This document shows positions 1 to 5,177 of a stretch of DNA of 6,805 bases, one piece after another (the stretch's first letter is position 1; each line of letters starts with the position of its first letter). Below the pieces are notes generated by a model, which ran no database searches, was not told where the DNA came from, and saw nothing but the letters and a program-made list of their open reading frames with translations. A program made the translations under genes and the position numbers. Source of the DNA: Myxococcales bacterium (GTDB taxonomy: Bacteria > Myxococcota > Myxococcia > Myxococcales > Anaeromyxobacteraceae); NCBI GenBank assembly GCA_021784995.1, contig JAJYHA010000029.1:1-6805 (forward strand), written 5' to 3'.

Positions 1-77
1 CCGGCGGGCGGGACGCAGGCGGGGCCGGCGGCGGGGAGGGCCGCGAGGGAGAGGGCGAGGGAGAGCAGGGCGACCAT
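1..77 (-). CDS. N-terminal fragment of an exported protein (signal peptide only)
   Basis: This is the first 25 codons of a minus-strand gene that runs off the left edge. From the ATG at 77 the reading is MVALLSLALSLAALPAAG followed by PACVPPAG. It has a short start without a strong positive charge, a long Leu/Ala hydrophobic core, and then small and proline residues, which is what a Sec signal peptide looks like. A cysteine sits at residue 21, but the preceding residues (G-P-A) make a poor lipobox, so signal peptidase I cleavage is the more likely fate. The start is well supported: an AGGAG Shine-Dalgarno lies 5 nt upstream, and its last bases overlap the stop codon of the preceding metalloprotease gene. 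The gene is therefore probably the next cistron of the same operon and translationally coupled to it. Function cannot be told from this fragment, but export is likely and a role together with the protease is plausible. Confidence 0.72.
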   Translation of the reverse strand, partial: MVALLSLALSLAALPAAGPACVPPA

Positions 78-82
78 GGGAG

Positions 83-87
83 CTCCT
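83..87 (-). promoter_or_regulatory. Shine-Dalgarno AGGAG overlapping the upstream stop codon
   Basis: On the minus strand the metalloprotease stop TAG (88-86) is read straight into AGGAG (87-83), which ends 5 nt before the ATG at 77. A ribosome finishing the protease would stop on the binding site of the next gene. This is a classic arrangement for translational coupling, and it decides the start of the left-edge gene. Confidence 0.7.
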
Positions 88-1735
88 AGCGGACCGCCGG
101 GTTGGCGCGCATGACCGCGGCCTGCTGCGGGCTCAGCTCGCCGGTCGAGACGGTCTGGTCGAGCATGTAGAACATGAGGTCGGCGCCGCCGCCGCAGGGG
201 CTCGCGGCCGGGCAGAGGTCGCCGCCCCCGGGGCAGGGGTTCGAGGCGCTCCCGGTGCACCAGCTCGCCGACATGAGGGTCGGCGCGCCCTTCGGGCCGT
301 TGCTGTTGCAGCTCTTCTGGTCCGCGCTGCCGGCCGCGGTGCACTGGGTGCAGCCGCAGATGGGCGTGTCGTCGAGCGGGTCGAACTGGTCTCCGGTCTC
401 CTCGGTCGTGTGGTAGAGGCCGAGCCAGTGGCCGATCTCGTGGGCCGCGACGTAGGCGAGGACGTCGACGCCGCAGGTGGTGAGGGAGAACGAGGGGGAC
501 TGGCCGCAGGTGTTGGCGTAGTTGTACGGGTCGGTCGGGCTGAGGCTGGGGAGGCTGGCGCCGAGCGAGGCGACGGAGCCGCTGCTCACCGTCGCCGGGA
601 GCGCCGAGGGGCCGGGGACGGCGCCGTCGAAGCCGAGCACCTGGAGGTTCTGGGTCGGAGACGCCTCGGTGATGGCGTCGACGAGGAAGAGGCGCGCCCC
701 GTCGTCGGTGGTGTCGCCGTAGGTGTAGAGCTGCCGCTCGTCGCCGCACGGGCTCGGGTTGCTCGGGTCGAAGACGATGGTCGAGAACCGGTCGATGGCC
801 GCCAGCGGGGCGTCGGCCCAGGTGACCCGCACGGCGATCCCGGCCGGGGCGTAGAGCGCCTGGAGGTCCTGGACGAAGCGCTGGAAGCGCGGATCGGCGC
901 CGGCGGCGGCGGCGGTGTAGACGCTCGACACGAAGTAGACCTTCACGTCGAGCGTGCCGGTCGCGGGGATCCCCCCGGTCGCCGCGGCCGGGCGCAGGAG
1001 CACCTGGAGGTCGTAGGCGCCGGCGGTGCCGCTGCCCGCCGGTACCGAGCAGCCGGATCCGGTCGCGCACTCGTAGGCGTAGTCGTTCACCAGGAAGGAC
1101 CAGCTCCCGACCGCCACGTTCCCGGCCGCGACCCCGGAGAGCGCGGCGGAGGTGTTGGGGACGGTGAAGGCGCCGGCGAAGCCGCGGGGGATCAGGTAGG
1201 CGGCCTGCTGCCTCGACCAGTCCGGGTAGCCGTAGACGTCGTTCGGCGGCGAGGCGAAGTCGTCGTAGTAGGTCGAGCCGGCGGGGGTGGTCACCAGGTT
1301 CGGCACGACGCCGTTCTCGATGGCGTTGCTCCCCGACGGCACGATGCTGATCGGGGCCGTGAGCACGTTGCTCCCGGCGGAGATCGGCTCGACCTGGGCG
1401 AGGATCGAGAACCCGGCGGTCCCCGGCGGGACGTCGAAGTGGACGGTGTCGCCGACGCCGTGGATCCCGAGGTCGAGGGTGTTCCCGGCGTAGACCGACG
1501 CCTGGTGGAGCACCTCGCAGGTGGCGGCGGTGCAGCTGCCCGAGGTGGCGCCCGTCGGGTACTCGCACCAGTAGGGGACCCGGCAGTCGCTGCTCGCCTT
1601 GCAGTAGGCGCCGAGGCCGGCGGTGCCGCCGCCCCCCGAGCCGCCGGAGGAGCCGGAGGAGCCGCCGCAGCCGGCGGCGGCGAGGGCGGCGAGGCTGGCG
1701 AGGAGGAGGGGCGGGGCCGCGGTTCGGGCAAGCAT
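86..1735 (-). CDS. Exported M43-like (pappalysin/cytophagalysin) zinc metalloprotease lipoprotein
   Basis: A 549-residue predicted lipoprotein with a zinc endopeptidase domain. The N-terminus (residues 1-23) is a signal peptide ending LAALAAAGC, and Cys23 is the probable lipid-anchored residue. A Gly/Ser-only linker (24-37) follows, then a Cys cluster at 45, 51, 57, 68 and 73 (C-x5-C-x5-C pattern), and about 200 residues with no recognised family. The catalytic motif is HEIGHWLGLYH at 432-442, which matches the metzincin consensus HExxHxxGxxH. H432, H436 and H442 would bind zinc and E433 would be the base. DDTP at 455-458 and a probable Met-turn LMFYM (520-524) followed by S-x-G-x-L-S-P-Q-Q are the usual downstream marks of family M43. 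Between DDTP and the Met-turn lies a Cys-rich insert. The open frame continues far upstream antisense to ybiT, but the signal peptide fixes the start at 1735. Only a weak ribosome site is visible. Substrate is unknown; an outer-membrane or surface-attached protease is inferred. Confidence 0.87.
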   Translation of the reverse strand: MLARTAAPPLLLASLAALAAAGCGGSSGSSGGSGGGGTAGLGAYCKASSDCRVPYWCEYPTGATSGSCTAATCEVLHQASVYAGNTLDLGIHGVGDTVHFDVPPGTAGFSILAQVEPISAGSNVLTAPISIVPSGSNAIENGVVPNLVTTPAGSTYYDDFASPPNDVYGYPDWSRQQAAYLIPRGFAGAFTVPNTSAALSGVAAGNVAVGSWSFLVNDYAYECATGSGCSVPAGSGTAGAYDLQVLLRPAAATGGIPATGTLDVKVYFVSSVYTAAAAGADPRFQRFVQDLQALYAPAGIAVRVTWADAPLAAIDRFSTIVFDPSNPSPCGDERQLYTYGDTTDDGARLFLVDAITEASPTQNLQVLGFDGAVPGPSALPATVSSGSVASLGASLPSLSPTDPYNYANTCGQSPSFSLTTCGVDVLAYVAAHEIGHWLGLYHTTEETGDQFDPLDDTPICGCTQCTAAGSADQKSCNSNGPKGAPTLMSASWCTGSASNPCPGGGDLCPAASPCGGGADLMFYMLDQTVSTGELSPQQAAVMRANPAVR

Positions 1736-1771
1736 CGGCCCGGAGCATCCTATGGGTCCTGGCGGCGCACA

Positions 1772-1797
1772 ATCGGGCGGGCGGACCCGCTTCCGAT
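1772..1797. promoter_or_regulatory. Bulged inverted repeat in the divergent intergenic region
   Basis: Left arm ATCGG-GCGGG pairs with right arm CCCGC-(TT)-CCGAT around a 4-nt centre CGGA, giving ten base pairs with a 2-nt bulge. It lies midway between the diverging metalloprotease and ybiT genes (starts at 1735 and 1829). It overlaps the place where a -35 element would fall for the ybiT promoter candidate at 1814. It could be an operator serving one or both genes. In DNA this G+C-rich, a chance repeat is quite possible, so this is only a candidate. Confidence 0.3.
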
Positions 1798-1813
1798 CCC
1801 CCCCCGTTTCCGC

Positions 1814-1819
1814 TAGAAC
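1814..1819 (+). promoter_or_regulatory. Possible -10 element (TAGAAC) close to the ybiT start
   Basis: TAGAAC is the most A/T-rich hexamer in the last 50 bp before ybiT and matches four of six positions of TATAAT. It ends 9 nt before the ATG, so transcription from it would begin almost at the start codon. That fits the lack of any purine-rich ribosome binding site there. No good -35 hexamer is visible at the expected distance. This is a weak inference. Confidence 0.28.
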
Positions 1820-1828
1820 CCGACCCCC

Positions 1829-3427
1829 ATGATCTCGGTCCAGGACGTCACCAAGGCCTTCGGCCCCAAGAAGCTCTTCGATGACGTGAACGTCGCCTTC
1901 TCGCCGGGCGCCCGCTACGGCCTCACCGGGCCGAACGGCGCCGGCAAGACCACCTTCATGAAGATCCTCGCCGGCGACGAGGAGCCCGACACCGGCCAGG
2001 TGCAGCGCCCCCGGCGGCTCGGCATCCTCCGCCAGGACCACTTCCGGTACGAGGATCACCGGGTGATCGACGTGGTGCTGATGGGGAACGGCCCGCTCTG
2101 GAGCGCGATGGCGGAGAAGGAGCAGCTGCTCGCCCGCCCGGAGATGACCGACGCCGACGGGATGCGGCTCGCCGAGCTCGAGGGGGTGATCGGCGAGGAG
2201 GACGGCTACTCGGCGGAGGCGACGGCCGGCGAGCTCCTCTCCGGCCTCGGGGTGGACGCGGAGTTCCACGACCAGCCGATGCGCGCCCTGGCCGGCGGCT
2301 ACAAGCTCCGGGTGCTCCTCGCCCAGGCGCTCTTCGGCAAGCCGCAGGCGCTCCTCCTCGACGAGCCGACGAACCACCTCGACCTCGAGTCGATCCGCTG
2401 GCTGGAGCGGTTCCTGCTGGCCTACGAGGGGGTGCTGGTCACCATCAGCCACGACCGGCACTTCCTCAACGCCATCTGCACCCACATCGCCGACATCGAC
2501 TACGAGGCGATCATCCTCTACCCGGGCGGCTACGACGACATGGTCCGCCACAAGGGCCAGGTGCGCAGCCGGGTGGAGTCGGAGAACTCCGAGAAGAAGA
2601 AGAAGATCGCCCAGCTCCAGGACTTCGTCGCCCGCTTCCACGCCGGCACCCGGGCCTCGCAGGTGCAGAGCCGCATCCGGGCGATGCAGAAGCTGAAGCT
2701 CGACGAGATGAAGCGCTCGAACATCGCCGCGCCCTTCATCAAGTTCGAGCAGAAGGCGCCGAGCGGCAAGCAGACCCTCACCCTCGAGTCGATCGAGAAG
2801 CGGTACGGGGACGAGCGGGTCGTCCGGCCCTTCTCGGCGCTGGTCACCCGGGGCGAGAAGATCTGCGTCATCGGGAAGAACGGCGTGGGGAAGACGACCC
2901 TGGCCAAGATGATCGCCGGCGAGCTGAAGCCGGATCACGGCCACGTCCGCTGGGGCCACCAGGCCCAGGTCGGCTACCTGCCGCAGGACCAGGCGGGGGT
3001 GGTCCGGCCTGGGACGACCGCCTTCGGGTGGCTCCGCGAGCTCGAGGACAAGCTCACCAACGAGGAGATCTCCGGCCTCCTCGGGCGCATGCTCTTCTCC
3101 GGCGAGGAGCGGATGAAGCCGACCGCGACCCTCTCCGGCGGCGAGACGGTCCGGCTCCTCCTCGCCAAGCTCATGCTCTTCAAGGACAACGTCCTGGTCC
3201 TCGACGAGCCGACGAACCACCTCGACCTCCAGTCGATCGCCGCGCTCTCCGAGGGGCTCCAGCGGTACGAGGGGACGGTGATCCTCGTCACCCACGACCA
3301 GGAGCTGATCCGCGAGGTGGGGAGCCGCGTCTGGTCGCTCCACCCGGGCGAGCAGGTGCTCGACTTCCCGGGGACCTTCGACGAGTTCCTGGAGAAGCAC
3401 CCGGATCTGGCCGAGGCGCACCGCTAG
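1829..3427 (+). CDS. ybiT: ABC-F family ATPase, YbiT type (ribosome-associated translation factor)
   Basis: A 532-residue cytoplasmic protein with two ABC ATPase domains and no membrane segments. It can be followed against E. coli YbiT over essentially its whole length. ABC-F proteins bind the ribosomal E site and use ATP to relieve or regulate stalled translation. NBD1: Walker A GPNGAGKT (34-41), a degenerate signature LAGGY (154-158; YbiT is degenerate here too), Walker B LLLDEP with catalytic E179, H-loop H208. An arm-like insertion covers roughly residues 88-135. The interdomain linker (about 245-308) begins as a charged helix with KKKK at 256-259; in ABC-F proteins this linker reaches the P-site tRNA. 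NBD2: Walker A GKNGVGKT (349-356), canonical LSGGE (435-439), Walker B VLVLDEP with E460, H-loop H489. Both NBDs carry the DEPTNHLD box typical of ABC-F. The ATG at 1829 aligns with the family N-terminus, but no Shine-Dalgarno precedes it. The stop codon overlaps the convergent methyltransferase stop. Confidence 0.95.
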   Translation: MISVQDVTKAFGPKKLFDDVNVAFSPGARYGLTGPNGAGKTTFMKILAGDEEPDTGQVQRPRRLGILRQDHFRYEDHRVIDVVLMGNGPLWSAMAEKEQLLARPEMTDADGMRLAELEGVIGEEDGYSAEATAGELLSGLGVDAEFHDQPMRALAGGYKLRVLLAQALFGKPQALLLDEPTNHLDLESIRWLERFLLAYEGVLVTISHDRHFLNAICTHIADIDYEAIILYPGGYDDMVRHKGQVRSRVESENSEKKKKIAQLQDFVARFHAGTRASQVQSRIRAMQKLKLDEMKRSNIAAPFIKFEQKAPSGKQTLTLESIEKRYGDERVVRPFSALVTRGEKICVIGKNGVGKTTLAKMIAGELKPDHGHVRWGHQAQVGYLPQDQAGVVRPGTTAFGWLRELEDKLTNEEISGLLGRMLFSGEERMKPTATLSGGETVRLLLAKLMLFKDNVLVLDEPTNHLDLQSIAALSEGLQRYEGTVILVTHDQELIREVGSRVWSLHPGEQVLDFPGTFDEFLEKHPDLAEAHR

Positions 3428-4272
3428 GGCGCGGGCGCGCCTGCCGGGAAGAGCAGGCGCACGATCTTCGGCCGGATCCCGGCCGCCGCGCACAGCCCGA
3501 GGAGCCGGTCCTCCGCGGCGCGATCGGAGGCGCGCACCTTGCGCCCGAGGATCAGCTCGTTCTTGAGCGAGTGCTCCCAGCCGGCCAGCTCGGTGACGGT
3601 GACCGCGTAGCCGGAGGCCCGGAGCGCCAGGGCGCGGACGACGTTGGTGAGGTGGGAGCCGAACTCGCGCCGGTGCCAGGGGTGCTCGAAGAGCGGCGCC
3701 AGGAGGGGCGCGGGGGCGGCCGCCTCGCCGAGCTGGCGCGCGACCTCCGCCTGGCAGCAGGGGACGACGGCGACGTGGTCGGCGCCGTGGCGGACGGCGA
3801 GGGCGAGCGCGTCGTCGGTGGCCGTGTCGCAGGCGTGGAGCGCGGTGACGAGGTGGACCCGGGCCGGCGGGGCGGCGGCGTCGATCGCCGCCCGCTCGAA
3901 GCGCATCCGGTCGGCCCCGAGCCGGGCGGCCAGCGCCTCCGCCGCCGCCACCAGCTCCGGCCGCGCCTCGACCGCGTGGAGCGATCCCTTCCCCGCGGGG
4001 CGCAGGAAGAGCTCGTGGAGCACGAAGCCGAGGTAGCTCTTGCCGGCGCCGCAGTCGACGAGCACCGGGTCGCCGAAGCGCGCGAGGACGTCCTCGATCG
4101 CCGGCGCCAGCAGCCGGACGAGGTGGTTCACCTGCTTCAGCTTGCGGAGGGAGTCGGCGTTGAGGGCGCCGTCGCGGGTGAGGATGTGGAGCGCCTTCAG
4201 GAGCTCGGGCGACTGGCCGGGGAGGAGCTCCCGCGCCACCGCCGCGCCCCGCCTGCTCGATCGTCCGGTCAC
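3424..4272 (-). CDS. Class I SAM-dependent methyltransferase, Methyltransf_32-like
   Basis: A predicted 282-residue soluble protein. Residues 23-62 hold a conserved-looking helical segment (ELLKALHILTRDG, then LRKLKQVNHLV). The Rossmann motif I is VDCGAGKSYLG (72-82), and the acidic residue that would hold the SAM ribose is E102 in HAVEARPEL. Downstream are TALHACDTATDDAL (143-156), VVPCC (169-173) and a C-terminal EHSLKNELILGRK (233-245). The combination of D-x-G-x-G-K, ALHACD and PCC resembles the Methyltransf_32 group, whose relatives include eukaryotic METTL25 and GSTCD. I recall this from the family and could not check it by search; the substrate is unknown. The GTG at 4272 is my preferred start, but no good ribosome site precedes it. 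GTG at 4239 (271 residues) is the alternative. The open frame extends further upstream, but there it lies antisense to yebC. Its stop shares CTAG with the ybiT stop (4-bp tail overlap). Confidence 0.75.
   Translation of the reverse strand: MTGRSSRRGAAVARELLPGQSPELLKALHILTRDGALNADSLRKLKQVNHLVRLLAPAIEDVLARFGDPVLVDCGAGKSYLGFVLHELFLRPAGKGSLHAVEARPELVAAAEALAARLGADRMRFERAAIDAAAPPARVHLVTALHACDTATDDALALAVRHGADHVAVVPCCQAEVARQLGEAAAPAPLLAPLFEHPWHRREFGSHLTNVVRALALRASGYAVTVTELAGWEHSLKNELILGRKVRASDRAAEDRLLGLCAAAGIRPKIVRLLFPAGAPAP
3437..3460 (+). terminator. Stem-loop just after ybiT (possible terminator)
   Basis: GCGCCTGC (3437-3444) and GCAGGCGC (3453-3460) form a perfect 8-bp stem with an 8-nt loop, starting 10 nt past the ybiT stop. 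No T-run follows, so it is not a canonical intrinsic terminator; it could slow or stop polymerase as a bare hairpin. It also lies inside the last codons of the convergent methyltransferase gene, so codon constraints may explain part of it. Confidence 0.33.
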
Positions 4273-4277
4273 CGGAC
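4263..4277. promoter_or_regulatory. Perfect inverted repeat GTCCGGT-N-ACCGGAC on the methyltransferase start
   Basis: Seven-base arms flank a single central base at 4270. The site covers the proposed GTG start codon (4272-4270) of the minus-strand methyltransferase gene. It could be an operator. In the mRNA the arms could also pair with a shifted loop and hide the start. If translation begins at 4239 instead, the repeat would lie in the untranslated leader. Confidence 0.35.
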
Positions 4278-4341
4278 CGAGTCTACCCCGGCGCCCGGGC
4301 GGGCCGCACCGCCGCCCCGGGCCGGCGCGCCGCCGGGCTGG

Positions 4342-4368
4342 CGGACAGGGGCGCCGCGGTGGGATAAG
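4342..4368 (+). promoter_or_regulatory. Candidate promoter of yebC
   Basis: CGGACA (4342-4347) and GATAAG (4363-4368) are separated by 15 bp. Each matches four of six positions of the sigma-70 type hexamers, and GATAAG is the only A/T-rich island in the 139-bp gap. Transcription would start near 4375, giving a leader of about 35 nt that includes the yebC ribosome site. The spacing is shorter than the ideal 17 bp, so confidence is low. Confidence 0.33.
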
Positions 4369-4411
4369 ACGTGCCTCGCGGGGACCGACCCCCCGCCGGA
4401 GAGGGTGAGCG

Positions 4412-5134
4412 ATGGGACGGATCTTCGAGACGCGCAAGGCGACCATGTTCGCCCGCTGGAACAAGATGGCGAAGGTCTTCACCCGGATCGCCAAGGACAT
4501 CGCGATCGCGGTGAAGGCGGGCGGCCCGAGCCCGGACGGGAACCCGGCCCTGCGGCGGGCGCTCCAGAACGCCCGCGGCGCCAACATGCCGAAGGACAAG
4601 GTCGAGGCGGCGATCAAGCGCGCCAGCGGCCAGGACCAGCAGGCCTACGAGGTCGTGATCTACGAGGGGTACGGCCCCCACGGCGTGCCGGTGGTGGTCG
4701 AGACCGCGACCGACAACGTCGTCCGCACGGTCGCCAACGTCCGGGTCGCCTTCAAGAACCACGGCGGCAACATGGGGACGGCCGGGAGCGTCGCCTTCCA
4801 GTTCCAGAAGATGGGCGTCTTCCGGCTCCCGCCGGAGGGGCTCGACCTCGACGCGCTCGAGCTCGACCTGATCGACCACGGCCTCGAGGAGCTGGGCGAG
4901 GGGACGGGCGAGAAGGGCGAGCGGCAGGTGGTGATCCGCTGCGCCTTCCAGGACTTCGGCCGGCTCCAGGCGGCCATCGAGGCGCGCGGCCTCCACGTCC
5001 TCTCGGCCGAGTCGGAGTTCGTGCCGCAGACCCCGGTCACCTTGCCGGAGGAGCAGGCGCACGAGGTGCTCGAGCTGGTCGACGCCCTCGAGCAGGACGA
5101 GGACGTCCAGCGCGTCTTCCACGCGCTCGGGTGA
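4412..5134 (+). CDS. yebC: YebC/TACO1-family translation or regulatory protein
   Basis: A 240-residue cytoplasmic protein, full length for the family. It starts [20 protein letters not shown], the variant N-terminus seen in many Bacteroidetes-type and other non-enterobacterial YebC proteins rather than MAGHSKWANIKHRK. Family landmarks are [20 protein letters not shown] (36-55), [14 protein letters not shown] just after it, YEGYGPHG (84-91), the [10 protein letters not shown] stretch, [14 protein letters not shown] (118-131), and the C-terminal [18 protein letters not shown]. YebC proteins were first described as DNA-binding regulators (PmpR). More recent work on TACO1 and bacterial YebC-type proteins points to a ribosomal role in translating stall-prone proline stretches. 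Which applies here is unproven. The start is supported by GGAG at 4398-4401 and GAGG at 4401-4404, the latter 7 nt before the ATG. The gene diverges from the methyltransferase and converges on the Cys-rich gene, so it is probably monocistronic. Confidence 0.93.
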   Translation: MGRIFETRKATMFARWNKMAKVFTRIAKDIAIAVKAGGPSPDGNPALRRALQNARGANMPKDKVEAAIKRASGQDQQAYEVVIYEGYGPHGVPVVVETATDNVVRTVANVRVAFKNHGGNMGTAGSVAFQFQKMGVFRLPPEGLDLDALELDLIDHGLEELGEGTGEKGERQVVIRCAFQDFGRLQAAIEARGLHVLSAESEFVPQTPVTLPEEQAHEVLELVDALEQDEDVQRVFHALG

Positions 5135-5143
5135 GCGTCGGGC

Positions 5144-5160
5144 GCCCGCCCGGCGCGGGC
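5144..5160. terminator. GC-rich hairpin between convergent genes
   Basis: GCCCGC (5144-5149) pairs with GCGGGC (5155-5160) around the 5-nt loop CCGGC. It sits in the only 43 bp between the stop of yebC (5134) and the stop of the Cys-rich gene (5180-5178), so it could serve both transcripts. No T-run exists on either side, so this would be an unconventional or Rho-assisted terminator at best. Confidence 0.35.
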
Positions 5161-5177
5161 CCCCGGAGCCTCCCCGG

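Noticed and set aside
1798..1805. Run of eight C upstream of ybiT as a phase-variable tract
   Set aside because: It is short, outside any coding frame and not at a likely promoter spacer; there is no evidence of variation.
410..1816. Plus-strand 468-residue open frame opposite the metalloprotease
   Set aside because: It is a Gly/Ala/Arg/Val-rich shadow without domains, caused by the lack of stop codons in high-GC DNA; the metalloprotease motifs lie on the other strand.
1736..3493. Upstream extension of the metalloprotease frame by 586 codons across the ybiT region
   Set aside because: It is antisense to the strongly conserved ABC-F gene, low in complexity (rich in L, E, V, R, D), and the real protein starts with a clear lipoprotein signal peptide at 1735.
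4316..4337. GC-only inverted repeat (CCCGG...CCGGG around CGGCGCGCCG) in the methyltransferase/yebC gap
   Set aside because: It is interrupted by an unpaired GC dinucleotide and made only of G and C in a G+C-rich stretch; symmetry of this kind is expected by chance.
4283..5122. Minus-strand 279-residue open frame antisense to yebC
   Set aside because: It is a codon-bias mirror of yebC (alternating L, E, V, R, D) without its own domain or ribosome site.
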